In this document: in pieces, positions 51,862 to 60,898 of the stretch | Numbering within the stretch: the first letter of the stretch is position 1 | How the letters are laid out: every line of letters begins with the position of its first letter | Source: Flavobacterium soyangense | GTDB lineage: Bacteria; Bacteroidota; Bacteroidia; Flavobacteriales; Flavobacteriaceae | NCBI RefSeq assembly: GCF_015277675.1 | Contig: NZ_JADHEC010000011.1 | Location: 1 to 64,000, forward strand | Direction of reading: 5' to 3' | Length of the DNA: 64,000 nucleotides | Program-made: the position numbers and the translations under genes | The notes under the pieces: generated by a model | Told to the model about the DNA's origin: nothing | The model's input: only the letters and a program-made list of their open reading frames with translations | Databases searched by the model: none

Positions 51862-52124
51862 CAGTCGAATACTTAAAACAATTTTCAAAAGATTTGCTAA
51901 AAGTCAAAGATGAAAGTTTGAAAGATGATTTGTTCAATACAATTATTGCTCTAAAAAAGGCTGAAACATTAAATGTACTTTCCAATATCAAAAAGCTAAA
52001 AGGATATCAAAACGCTTGTAGAATCAGAATTAGAAAATATAGATTAGGATTTTATTTTGATGGAGAAGTTATAGAACTTGCCAGATTTGCCAAACGGGAA
52101 GATATTTATAAATTATTTCCATAA
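51858..52124 (+). CDS. Type II toxin, RelE/ParE family
   Basis: An 88-residue protein with the RelE fold pattern: VEYLKQFSKDLLKVKDESLKDDL, ALKKAETLNVLSNIKKLKGYQNACRIRIRKYRLGFYFDGE and the C-terminal VIELARFAKREDIYKLFP. RelE toxins cut mRNA at the ribosome; ParE toxins poison gyrase. The R-I-R-x-Y-R-L-G core and an end with H/R-x-x-x-Y-K are shared by both, so the target is undecided. Overlaps the antitoxin by four bases. Confidence 0.85.
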   Translation: MTVEYLKQFSKDLLKVKDESLKDDLFNTIIALKKAETLNVLSNIKKLKGYQNACRIRIRKYRLGFYFDGEVIELARFAKREDIYKLFP

Positions 52125-52138
52125 AATTTCACAAAAAA

Positions 52139-53707
52139 ATGCCACAAGAATTACTCTTTCAAGTATCACCAGAAATAGTTACAAACGAATTGTTGCTCAA
52201 ACAACATGTTTCCAAATTAATTCAGGTTAATACCAAAGAAATCCAACACATTTCTATTCTAAAACGTTCGATTGATGCACGTCAAAAAGCCGTAAAATTC
52301 AATTTAAAAGTCACGATCTATTTGCAAGGCGAACCTATTCAAGAAGCTAAAATTGAACTGCCAGAATATAAAAATGTCGAAAACGCTCAAGAAGTTATCG
52401 TTGTAGGTGCTGGACCTGCAGGATTATTTGCCGCTTTGCAACTGATAGAATTGGGTTTGAAACCAATACTCATCGAACGTGGAAAAGATGTTCGAGGTAG
52501 AAGAAGAGATTTAAAAGCCATCAACAGAGATCACATTGTCGATAAAGATTCTAATTATTGTTTTGGCGAAGGTGGAGCAGGAACATATTCAGATGGGAAA
52601 TTATACACGCGTTCAAAAAAGCGTGGTGATGTCAACAGAATCTTGGAATTATTGGTCGCTTTCGGAGCATCTCATGATATTTTGGTTGATGCCCATCCGC
52701 ATATTGGAACTAATAAATTACCGCAAATTATTCAGGATATGCGGGAGAAAATCATCGAAATGGGAGGTAAAGTTCTTTTCGAAACCCGATTAACAGATAT
52801 TCTTATCAAAAATAGTGAAGTGCAAGGAATCGTTACTAAAAATGGAGACACCATTCTTGCCAACAAAATAATCTTGGCCACTGGACATTCAGCCCGAGAT
52901 ATTTTTGAGTTATTGGATAGAAAACAAATTTTTATCGAAGCCAAAGCTTTCGCTTTGGGCGTTCGGGCAGAACATCCACAATCATTAATCGACAGCATTC
53001 AGTACAGTTGCGATTATCGTGGGGAGCATTTGCCCCCATCGCCTTATTCCATCGTGAAGCAAGTAGGAGGTAGGGGAATGTATTCTTTTTGTATGTGTCC
53101 CGGTGGCGTGATTGCGCCTTGTGCGACAAGTCAGGGTGAAGTTGTAACTAATGGTTGGTCGCCTTCAAAGCGAGATCAGGCTACTGCCAATTCCGGAATT
53201 GTGGTTGAATTGAAACTCGAAGATTTTAAACCGTTTGCCAAATTCGGTGCTTTGGCTGGAATGGAATTCCAAAAAAGTATTGAACAAAAAGCGTGGCATT
53301 TGGCAGGGGAAACCCAAAAAGTTCCCGCCCAAAAAATGGTCGATTTTACCCAAAATAAAGTATCTTCTAATATCCCAAAAACTTCCTATGTTCCCGGAAC
53401 GACTTCGATAGAAATGGGGCAAGTTTTCCCTGGATTTCTTACCCAAATATTAAGAGAAGGTTTCATAGAATTCGGAAAATCAATGCGTGGTTTTTTGACT
53501 AACGAAGCGGTTCTTCACGCTCCAGAATCAAGAACATCCTCACCAGTGCGCATTCCTAGAGATTCAGCAACATTGGAACACCTTCAAATAAAAGGGTTGT
53601 ATCCTTGTGGAGAAGGTGCAGGTTATGCCGGAGGAATTATTTCCGCAGCCATTGATGGCGAAAAATGTGCATTGAAGATTGGAGAGGTTTTGAAGAAAAA
53701 TTTATAA
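52139..53707 (+). CDS. FAD-dependent oxidoreductase
   Basis: A 522-residue protein. Its N-terminal about 85 residues form a separate domain (ISILKRSIDARQKAVKFNLK). The FAD-binding motif is VIVVGAGPAGLFAALQLIEL (about 86-105), with GRRRDLKAINRDHIVDKDSN and CFGEGGAGTYSDGKLYTRSK, and late LYPCGEGAGYAGGIISAAIDG as the FAD-binding ATG-like motif. It resembles uncharacterised YtfP/HI0933-like or geranylgeranyl-reductase-like oxidoreductases. Reaction unknown. It is 14 bp after the toxin gene. Confidence 0.85.
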   Translation: MPQELLFQVSPEIVTNELLLKQHVSKLIQVNTKEIQHISILKRSIDARQKAVKFNLKVTIYLQGEPIQEAKIELPEYKNVENAQEVIVVGAGPAGLFAALQLIELGLKPILIERGKDVRGRRRDLKAINRDHIVDKDSNYCFGEGGAGTYSDGKLYTRSKKRGDVNRILELLVAFGASHDILVDAHPHIGTNKLPQIIQDMREKIIEMGGKVLFETRLTDILIKNSEVQGIVTKNGDTILANKIILATGHSARDIFELLDRKQIFIEAKAFALGVRAEHPQSLIDSIQYSCDYRGEHLPPSPYSIVKQVGGRGMYSFCMCPGGVIAPCATSQGEVVTNGWSPSKRDQATANSGIVVELKLEDFKPFAKFGALAGMEFQKSIEQKAWHLAGETQKVPAQKMVDFTQNKVSSNIPKTSYVPGTTSIEMGQVFPGFLTQILREGFIEFGKSMRGFLTNEAVLHAPESRTSSPVRIPRDSATLEHLQIKGLYPCGEGAGYAGGIISAAIDGEKCALKIGEVLKKNL

Positions 53708-53833
53708 TGTCCACACTGCAGCTGGTTTGGAAATAAATTTAGTTTTATTTTTGGATTTGTCAAAACTTCCAAATACAAAACCATTTTCCCATTAAGCATA
53801 TTGTCCAAATCCGTTCTAAATGTTGTGTGCAGT

Positions 53834-54631
53834 TTAATTTAATTTATTTAATAAATCCCAAATGTAAAATGATGGGGTAATTGCAGCTAATTTTCCACCA
53901 GTATTATCTCCGGCTGTTCCGTGTACAACCCCAATTAATAAAGTTCTACCAGAACCCATATACATTGCCTTTTTTACTGAACAAAATACGCCACCACCAC
54001 TTGCTCCTTGCATACTCGGTTGATCTAAATAATAAAAAGTGCATTTTGATTTAGTATCATATCTTTTATTGGTAATTAAGCCACTCGCAAGATATGCAGT
54101 AAAACTTAGCGATGAAAAATGTTTAAGATCCAAATCAAGTAATGGATAACCAAAAAATGTCACATCATTATCTCTCGGTAGAGTATCTTGTCCTTTGTAT
54201 ATAAACTTTGATGAAAATGATGATTCTTCAAATCGTTTTTGAATATCATTATTAAAAGGTAAAAGTTCAATAATAGATAAATCTGCTTCATTGTGATTAA
54301 TCCAATCAATTTTATGATTAAGAGTAAATAAGGAAAGATTTAAAATTGCAGGTTTATCACCTGCTATTCGAAAAACAATTTGTGAATTTACTTTCATTTC
54401 TTTTGCAACATGATTTGCAGTCAAAAGAAAATACCGTTTATTGTGATTAATTATTGTTCCAGTACCACCTATTCCTGTTGTATCTGTGACTTTTTGATAT
54501 AGATAAACAGACATATTAGAAATTTCATCTATTGTCCAAAGTGAATCCTTTTTCATTTTAACTGATTGGCTAAAAACAGTTAAGTTAAATAATAGAAGGC
54601 AAAATCCTATAATCTGAATAATCTTTTTCAT
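53834..54631 (-). CDS. Exported trypsin-like serine protease
   Basis: The ATG at 54631 gives 265 residues with a signal peptide (MKKIIQIIGFCLLLFNLTVF then S-Q). The chymotrypsin-fold triad is visible: His in YFLLTANHVAKEM, Asp in EADLSIIELLPF and Ser in QGASGGGVF (GxSGG). Ahead of the Ser is the strand YYLDQPSM. It should act in the periplasm or outside. The GTG start at 54670 would add 13 residues before the signal and is unlikely. Substrate is unknown; there is no PDZ domain. Confidence 0.85.
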   Translation of the reverse strand: MKKIIQIIGFCLLLFNLTVFSQSVKMKKDSLWTIDEISNMSVYLYQKVTDTTGIGGTGTIINHNKRYFLLTANHVAKEMKVNSQIVFRIAGDKPAILNLSLFTLNHKIDWINHNEADLSIIELLPFNNDIQKRFEESSFSSKFIYKGQDTLPRDNDVTFFGYPLLDLDLKHFSSLSFTAYLASGLITNKRYDTKSKCTFYYLDQPSMQGASGGGVFCSVKKAMYMGSGRTLLIGVVHGTAGDNTGGKLAAITPSFYIWDLLNKLN

Positions 54632-54881
54632 ATGTTTTAATTGATGACTTCGGTATTGGAAATTGTTCACAACTTATAGATTGGTCTGACAAAAAAACTA
54701 CTATTATACATCATAATCGGGTTGCTATGAATCATAAATGAACTGTTTTTATCTCTTTTACAAACTTAATGAATTCCCTTACTAAAAACAATCTTTTTTA
54801 TAAAAACAAAAAGATAATTATCTATTAAAAGACTAATGTTAAATAAAATCCTAAATTCCAATTCCTAAATCTTAAATAAAT

Positions 54882-54889
54882 TATCTTTG
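54882..54889 (+). promoter_or_regulatory. -7 box for tgt
   Basis: TATCTTTG, an exact TAnnTTTG match, 18 bp before the ATG at 54908. It argues against the TTG start at 54887. Confidence 0.5.
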
Positions 54890-54907
54890 CACACTGAAAA
54901 AAGTTAT

Positions 54908-56038
54908 ATGCAATTTGATTTATTACAAAAAGATCCACATACCAAAGCCAGAGCAGGAAGTATTACCACTGATCATGGCGTGATTGAAACCCCAATTTTT
55001 ATGCCTGTTGGCACGGTTGCATCCGTAAAAGGAGTACATCAGCGGGAACTGAAAGACGATATTAATCCAGATATTATTCTCGGAAATACCTACCATTTAT
55101 ACTTGCGTCCTCAAACCGAAATTCTTGAAAAAGCCGGAGGTTTGCATAAATTTATGAATTGGGATAGGAATATTTTGACAGATTCTGGTGGTTATCAAGT
55201 GTATTCGCTTTCGGCAAATCGAAAAATTAAAGAAGAAGGAGTAAAATTCAAGTCACATATCGACGGTTCTTATCATTTTTTTACGCCCGAAAACGTGATG
55301 GAAATTCAACGAACCATTGGCGCTGACATCATTATGGCTTTCGACGAATGTACGCCATATCCTTGCGACTATCGATATGCCCAAAAATCGATGAAAATGA
55401 CGCATCGCTGGCTAGATCGCTGTATCAGTCATTTGGAAAAAGTACCAACAAAATATGGATATGACCAAACTTTCTTTCCAATAGTTCAGGGAAGCACGTA
55501 TAAGGATTTGCGCCAGCAATCGGCCGAATATATTGCGAATTCAGGTCAGCAAGGAAACGCCATTGGAGGACTTTCAGTGGGTGAACCAGCCGAAGAAATG
55601 TATGCAATGACCGAAATTGTTTGCGAAATTCTTCCAGAAGACAAGCCTCGATACTTAATGGGTGTTGGAACTCCAATAAATATTTTAGAGAATATTGCTT
55701 TGGGAATTGATATGTTTGATTGTGTGATGCCCACTCGAAACGCCAGAAATGGAATGTTGTTTACTGCAAACGGAACCATAAACATCAAAAATAAAAAATG
55801 GGAAGATGATTTTTCACCAGTAGACGAAATGGGACATACCTTTGTAGATACAGAATATACAAAAGCTTATTTACGCCACTTATTTGCAGCCAACGAATAC
55901 CTCGGAAAACAAATTGCAACGATACACAACCTTGGTTTTTATATGTGGTTGGTTCGTGAGGCTAGAAAACATATCTTAGCCGGAGATTTTAGAACTTGGA
56001 AAGAAATGATGGTTCGAAATATGAGCCAGAGATTATAA
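54908..56038 (+). CDS. tgt: tRNA-guanine transglycosylase (queuosine)
   Basis: A 376-residue enzyme that exchanges guanine-34 for preQ1 in tRNAs with GUN anticodons. MQFDLLQKDPHTKARAGSIT, IFMPVGTVASVKGVHQREL, LTDSGGYQVYSLS, AFDECTPYPCDYRYA, PIVQGSTYKDLRQQSA, AIGGLSVGEP and DCVMPTRNARNGMLFT (catalytic Asp) are clear. The C-terminal zinc motif C-x-C-x2-C expected near residue 305 is missing: the stretch reads PVDEMGHTFVDTEYTKAY, while the later ATIHNLGFY His remains. The ATG at 54908 is preferred over a TTG 21 bases upstream. Confidence 0.94.
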   Translation: MQFDLLQKDPHTKARAGSITTDHGVIETPIFMPVGTVASVKGVHQRELKDDINPDIILGNTYHLYLRPQTEILEKAGGLHKFMNWDRNILTDSGGYQVYSLSANRKIKEEGVKFKSHIDGSYHFFTPENVMEIQRTIGADIIMAFDECTPYPCDYRYAQKSMKMTHRWLDRCISHLEKVPTKYGYDQTFFPIVQGSTYKDLRQQSAEYIANSGQQGNAIGGLSVGEPAEEMYAMTEIVCEILPEDKPRYLMGVGTPINILENIALGIDMFDCVMPTRNARNGMLFTANGTINIKNKKWEDDFSPVDEMGHTFVDTEYTKAYLRHLFAANEYLGKQIATIHNLGFYMWLVREARKHILAGDFRTWKEMMVRNMSQRL

Positions 56039-56096
56039 CTAGGTTCAGGGTTTTAGGTAATAATTTTACCAACACCCGACACTCAACACCAAAAAA

Positions 56097-57182
56097 ATGA
56101 AAATAATTGACAAATACATTCTAAGAAAATATCTGACCACTTTTGCGGTGATGTTGATGTTATTTGCGCCTATAGGAATTGTAATTGATGTTTCGGAAAA
56201 AATCAATAAAATGATTGAAAACAAAATTCCACTTGTGGATATTTTGATTTACTATTTTAATTTCACCATCTATTTCACCAACTTATTATTTCCAATATTC
56301 TTGTTTCTATCGGTAATTTGGTTTACCTCTAAATTAGCCAATGATACTGAAATCATTGCCATTTTAAGTTCTGGAATTTCTTTCACCAGATTTTTAAGAC
56401 CTTTTATTATAGGAGCTTCCATCATTTCCGTTTTTATTTTGTTAATGGGTTTTTTTGTTGTTCCAAAAGCTAGCGAGGGATTTAATAATTTTAGGTATAC
56501 TTATCTTAGAGGTGACGGAAAGCAAGCGATGAGGGGCGATAATACTGACGTTTACAGACAAGTAAGCAATGACGAATATATTTATGTCAATAGTTTTGAT
56601 GTAGTGTCAAAAACGGCTTATAATTTTAGTTATGAGAAGTTCAAAAAAGATAAACTAGAGTATAAAATTACAGCTTCAAGGATACAATGGAATCCTAAAA
56701 CCAAGAACTATACGATGTATGATTATGTCAAAAGAACAGTAGGTGAATTAGACGACAAAATTGAAAAAGCGGACAAAAAGGATGCGAAATTCAATTTTGA
56801 TTTAGAAGATTTAACACCTGTGGTTTACATCGCCGAAACATTAAATCTGGGAAAATTAAACCAATTTATTGAGAAGGAAAAAAAGCGAGGTTCTTCAAAT
56901 ATCAATGTGTATATGGTTGTTTTATACAAAAAATACAGCATTCCTGTTTCGGCATTTATTCTTACTATTATTGCCGTGGCGGTTTCATCAATGAAACGAA
57001 GAGGTGGTATGGGATTGAGTTTAGCAATTGGGATAGCAGTGGCTTTTTCATTTGTGTTTTTTGATAAAATATTTGGGACATTAGCCGAAAAATCAAGTTT
57101 CCCACCTTTATTGGCCGTTTGGTTTCCTAATATTGTTTTCGGAATTCTGGCAATTTTTTTATTACGAAATGCGAAACGGTAA
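56097..57182 (+). CDS. LPS export permease (LptF/LptG, YjgP/YjgQ family)
   Basis: A 361-residue inner-membrane protein of the Lpt export complex. It has three N-terminal membrane helices (MKIIDKYILRKYLTTFAVML, FNFTIYFTNLLFPIFLFLSV, FIIGASIISVFILLMGFF), a periplasmic beta-jellyroll (about 125-260) and three C-terminal helices (KYSIPVSAFILTIIAVAVSS, GGMGLSLAIGIAVAFSFVFF). It works with the LptB ATPase at 46059-46799. LptF versus LptG cannot be told apart. It overlaps the EamA gene by 14 bp. Confidence 0.9.
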   Translation: MKIIDKYILRKYLTTFAVMLMLFAPIGIVIDVSEKINKMIENKIPLVDILIYYFNFTIYFTNLLFPIFLFLSVIWFTSKLANDTEIIAILSSGISFTRFLRPFIIGASIISVFILLMGFFVVPKASEGFNNFRYTYLRGDGKQAMRGDNTDVYRQVSNDEYIYVNSFDVVSKTAYNFSYEKFKKDKLEYKITASRIQWNPKTKNYTMYDYVKRTVGELDDKIEKADKKDAKFNFDLEDLTPVVYIAETLNLGKLNQFIEKEKKRGSSNINVYMVVLYKKYSIPVSAFILTIIAVAVSSMKRRGGMGLSLAIGIAVAFSFVFFDKIFGTLAEKSSFPPLLAVWFPNIVFGILAIFLLRNAKR

Positions 57183-58053
57183 ATTAAAAAGTTATTTAAA
57201 TCTTCATTTAATTGTTTTTATTTGGGGATTCACGGCAATTTTAGGAGCATTAATTTCGATTCAGGCGGATGCCTTGGTTTGGTACCGAATGCTTTTTGCA
57301 GGTGTATTTCTATTCCTGTTTATTCTTTTCAAAAAGCAATCATTTCGAATCCCGATAAAGGAATTTTTTAAATTGATTTTTGTTGGATTATTGATTGCTG
57401 TCCATTGGATATTTTTTTTCAAGGCCATTCATGTTTCCAATGTATCCATCACATTATCAGTTTTTTCTTTGGGAGCATTTTTCACCTCCATACTGGAACC
57501 TATTTTCTATGGAAGAAAAGTGCTTTGGTACGAAGTTTTCTTTGGACTTATAATTATTGTTGGACTTGCTATGATTTTGCAGGTCGAAATAAATTATTTT
57601 GAAGGAATGATGTATGCCTTAGTTTCGATAATAATTGGAGTATTATTCACATTGATGAACGGGAAATTAATCGAAAAACACGAACCTTCTGTTATTACGT
57701 TTTATGAGTTTCTTGCAGGGGTATTTTTTATCTCAATTTACTTTTTATTCGAAAATAAATTTTCTGTCGAATTCTTTATTCTGACTTCTAATGATTGGCT
57801 TTTGTTATTTATTTTGTCCTCGATTTGTACTGCTTATGCCTTTACGGCTTCGGTAAAAGTGATGCAGAAATTATCTCCTTATACCATTATGTTAACTACA
57901 AGCCTAGAGCCTGTTTATGGCATTATTTTGGCTTTTTTTATTATTGGAGGGAAAGAAAAAATGAGTGTTGAATTTTATATCGGAGCAATTTTAATTGTGA
58001 TTACAGTTATACTGAACGGCATTTTGAAACATTATCTTACTGATAAAGAATAA
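57169..58053 (+). CDS. EamA/DMT-family transporter
   Basis: A 294-residue inner-membrane protein with about ten hydrophobic helices in two EamA repeats: NLHLIVFIWGFTAILGALIS, WYRMLFAGVFLFLFILFKKQ and FKAIHVSNVSITLSVFSLGAFFTSILEPIFY in the first, and TFYEFLAGVFFIS, LLFILSSICTAYAFTASVKV and LSPYTIMLTTSLEPVYGII in the second. The family exports amino acids, metabolites or drugs. The ATG at 57169 is within the end of the LptF/G gene, so translation may be coupled. Substrate unknown. Confidence 0.88.
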   Translation: MRNGKLKSYLNLHLIVFIWGFTAILGALISIQADALVWYRMLFAGVFLFLFILFKKQSFRIPIKEFFKLIFVGLLIAVHWIFFFKAIHVSNVSITLSVFSLGAFFTSILEPIFYGRKVLWYEVFFGLIIIVGLAMILQVEINYFEGMMYALVSIIIGVLFTLMNGKLIEKHEPSVITFYEFLAGVFFISIYFLFENKFSVEFFILTSNDWLLLFILSSICTAYAFTASVKVMQKLSPYTIMLTTSLEPVYGIILAFFIIGGKEKMSVEFYIGAILIVITVILNGILKHYLTDKE

Positions 58054-58127
58054 TTATTTTCATTGAATTTTACTGTGAATTTATTTATAATTAGATAAAA
58101 ATAGACGTTTTTGATAATTTTAAATTT

Positions 58128-58135
58128 TATATTTG
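58128..58135 (+). promoter_or_regulatory. -7 box for accA
   Basis: TATATTTG, an exact TAnnTTTG match, 33 bp before the ATG at 58169. Confidence 0.5.
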
Positions 58136-58168
58136 CATTTCAAATCAAAACAAAAACTCGTATACTCC

Positions 58169-59122
58169 ATGGAATATTTAGATTTTGAACTTCCAATAAA
58201 AGAACTTGAAGACCAACTGGATAAATGTCTTGTTATTGGGCAGGAATCAGAAGTTGATGTTACAAATACTTGTAAACAAATCAACAAAAAACTTGAAGAA
58301 ACCAAAAGGCATATTTATAAACATCTTACAGCTTGGCAACGGGTTCAATTGTCAAGACACCCTAATAGACCATATACTTTAGATCATGTAAAGGCACTTT
58401 GTGGCGATACTTTCCTTGAACTTCACGGCGACAGAGGTTTTAAAGACGATAAAGCGATGATTGGCGGTTTAGGAAAAATTTGTGGACAATCATTTATGAT
58501 AATTGGTCAGCAAAAAGGATACAATACGAAAACACGTCAATATAGAAATTTTGGAATGGCAAATCCAGAAGGTTATCGAAAAGCGTTGCGATTGATGAAA
58601 ATGGCCGAGAAATTTGGTATCCCAGTTTTATCTTTGATTGACACACCGGGAGCCTTTCCTGGAATTGAAGCAGAAGAACGCGGACAAGGAGAAGCTATTG
58701 CCAGAAATATTTTCGAAATGGTTCGATTAAAAGTTCCTATTATTGTTGTAATTGTTGGCGAAGGTGCTTCGGGTGGCGCATTAGGAATAGGAGTTGGAGA
58801 CAGAGTTTATATGATGGAAAACACTTGGTATTCTGTTATTTCTCCGGAATCTTGTTCTTCTATCCTTTGGAAAAGTTGGGATTATAAAGAGCAGGCTGCC
58901 GAAGCATTAAAACTTACTTCAGCCGATATGAAAAAACAAAAATTAGTGGATGATATTATCCCTGAACCTTTAGGAGGAGCACATTTTGACAGAGTAACTG
59001 CTTTTAAAACAGTGGAGCAATATATTATGAAAGGATTCAATGAATTGAAAGACTTATCAACACAAGAATTAGTTGCCCAAAGGATGGATAAATACTGTAA
59101 AATGGGAGAATTCAAAGAGTAA
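58169..59122 (+). CDS. accA: Acetyl-CoA carboxylase carboxyltransferase subunit alpha
   Basis: A 317-residue subunit that, with AccD, transfers CO2 from biotin to acetyl-CoA to make malonyl-CoA for fatty acids. It begins [20 protein letters not shown] and has [91 protein letters not shown] and [28 protein letters not shown]. The ATG at 58169 is preferred over a TTG upstream. It has its own promoter and terminator. accD is not nearby. Confidence 0.95.
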   Translation: MEYLDFELPIKELEDQLDKCLVIGQESEVDVTNTCKQINKKLEETKRHIYKHLTAWQRVQLSRHPNRPYTLDHVKALCGDTFLELHGDRGFKDDKAMIGGLGKICGQSFMIIGQQKGYNTKTRQYRNFGMANPEGYRKALRLMKMAEKFGIPVLSLIDTPGAFPGIEAEERGQGEAIARNIFEMVRLKVPIIVVIVGEGASGGALGIGVGDRVYMMENTWYSVISPESCSSILWKSWDYKEQAAEALKLTSADMKKQKLVDDIIPEPLGGAHFDRVTAFKTVEQYIMKGFNELKDLSTQELVAQRMDKYCKMGEFKE

Positions 59123-59143
59123 AATCCTACAAATATTTAAATG

Positions 59144-59175
59144 ATCCGAAGCCTTATCGTTTCGGATTTTTTTTG
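59144..59175 (+). terminator. Intrinsic terminator after accA
   Basis: ATCCGAA (59144-59150) pairs with TTCGGAT (59161-59167), followed by eight T. Confidence 0.9.
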
Positions 59176-59262
59176 GCTTATTAACAAAAAAGATTGTTTA
59201 TTAACAATTATTTGTAATAACTCAATGGTAATAATTTTTTTAATTTTCGTTACATTCGCTCT

Positions 59263-60807
59263 ATGGAAAACGTCAGGAATATAAGCCCAATTAAAACAGA
59301 AAGAACAAACATCATAAGCCTAGAAAAAGGCAAACTCCCTCCGCAAGTTATTGACTTAGAAGAGGCTGTGCTTGGTGCGATGATGATTGATAAAAAAGGA
59401 GTTGATGAGGTAATTGACATTCTGCAGCCTGATGCTTTTTATAAAGAAGGACACAAATATATTTTTGAAGCTATCGTTCAGCTGTTTACGGATACACAGC
59501 CTATTGACTTATTAACAGTTTCGGCACAGTTACGAAAAAACGCAAAATTAGACTTGGCGGGAGGTGATTTCTACCTCATTCAGCTTACACAGAAAATTTC
59601 TTCCTCGGCACACATTGAATTTCACTCCAGAATTATTCTCCAAAAATATATTCAGCGTAGTTTAATCAGAATTTCTTCGGATATTATTGAAGAATCCTAT
59701 GATGAAACTACGGATGTTTTTGATTTATTGGACAAAGCCGAATCTAAACTTTATGAAGTTACCCAAGGGAATATAAAACGTAGTTCTGAAACTGCCCAGA
59801 CTTTAGTTTTACAGGCAAAAAAACGAATCGAGGAAATTGGAAACCAAAAAGGGTTAAGCGGTGTAGAAACTGGTTTTACAAAACTTGATGCCATTACTTC
59901 TGGTTGGCAACCGAGTGATTTAATTATTATTGCTGCTCGTCCTGGTATGGGAAAAACAGCTTTTGTTCTTTCGATGGCTCGAAATATTGCAATAGATTCT
60001 AAACTACCAGTTGCTTTATTTTCTCTGGAAATGTCTTCGGTTCAGTTAATTACAAGATTAATTTCTTCGGAAACAGGATTGTCTTCGGAAAAACTTAGAA
60101 CTGGAAAACTGGAAACACACGAATGGACCCAACTGAATACTAAAGTGAAAGACTTAGAAAAAGCACCACTTTTTATAGACGATTCACCTTCGCTTTCTAT
60201 TTTTGATTTAAGGGCAAAAGCAAGACGTTTAGTTTCGCAACATGGAATAAAAATTATCATTGTCGATTATTTACAATTGATGACTGCCGGTGGAAACGGA
60301 AAAGGAGGCGGAAACAGAGAACAGGAAATATCTACAATTTCAAGAAATTTAAAAGCATTAGCCAAGGAATTAAGCATTCCGGTAATTGCATTATCCCAAT
60401 TATCGCGTGCGGTTGAAACCCGTGGTTCAAGCAAAAGACCTTTGCTTTCTGATCTTCGTGAATCGGGAGCTATTGAACAGGATGCTGATATCGTGTCGTT
60501 TATTTATAGACCTGAATATTATAAAATTGACGAATGGGATGATGACGAGCAAACACCATCAGCAGGCCAAGCCGAGTTTATTATTGCAAAACACCGTAAT
60601 GGTTCTCTTGAAAATGTTCGGTTGAAGTTTATTGGAAATCTCGGTAAGTTTGACAATTTGGAAGATTTCAGCGGAAGTTATGACGATTTGCCATCAAAAA
60701 TGAATCACGATGACAATCCATTTCAAACTAAAAATCTTCCATCTCCAAATGAAGCTTTCGGAAGTAATTTGAATAATGACGAGGAAGATGACGAAATGCC
60801 TTTCTAA
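59263..60807 (+). CDS. dnaB: Replicative DNA helicase DnaB
   Basis: The 514-residue hexameric helicase unwinds DNA ahead of the replisome. The N-terminal domain starts GKLPPQVIDLEEAVLGAMMI; the linker is followed by the RecA-like core: SGVETGFTKLDAITSGWQPSD, Walker A AARPGMGKTAFVLSMAR, IIIVDYLQLMTAG (Walker B), IPVIALSQLSRAVE and SDLRESGAIEQDADIVSFIYRPEYY (arginine finger region). The C-terminus is acidic (NNDEEDDEMPF). Single gene with terminator. Confidence 0.96.
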   Translation: MENVRNISPIKTERTNIISLEKGKLPPQVIDLEEAVLGAMMIDKKGVDEVIDILQPDAFYKEGHKYIFEAIVQLFTDTQPIDLLTVSAQLRKNAKLDLAGGDFYLIQLTQKISSSAHIEFHSRIILQKYIQRSLIRISSDIIEESYDETTDVFDLLDKAESKLYEVTQGNIKRSSETAQTLVLQAKKRIEEIGNQKGLSGVETGFTKLDAITSGWQPSDLIIIAARPGMGKTAFVLSMARNIAIDSKLPVALFSLEMSSVQLITRLISSETGLSSEKLRTGKLETHEWTQLNTKVKDLEKAPLFIDDSPSLSIFDLRAKARRLVSQHGIKIIIVDYLQLMTAGGNGKGGGNREQEISTISRNLKALAKELSIPVIALSQLSRAVETRGSSKRPLLSDLRESGAIEQDADIVSFIYRPEYYKIDEWDDDEQTPSAGQAEFIIAKHRNGSLENVRLKFIGNLGKFDNLEDFSGSYDDLPSKMNHDDNPFQTKNLPSPNEAFGSNLNNDEEDDEMPF

Positions 60808-60820
60808 AATATTAATTTAA

Positions 60821-60848
60821 AATTCGCTTATTAAGCGAATTTTTTTTA
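60821..60848 (+). terminator. Intrinsic terminator after dnaB
   Basis: AATTCGCTT (60821-60829) pairs with AAGCGAATT (60833-60841) around a 3-nt loop, followed by T6. Confidence 0.9.
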
Positions 60849-60872
60849 TCCTTTAAGTCAAATAAAAACTAG

Positions 60873-60880
60873 TATATTTG
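60873..60880 (+). promoter_or_regulatory. -7 box for the 421-aa secreted protein gene
   Basis: TATATTTG, an exact TAnnTTTG match, 18 bp before the ATG at 60899. Confidence 0.5.
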
Positions 60881-60898
60881 ATATATAAAAACATCAAA

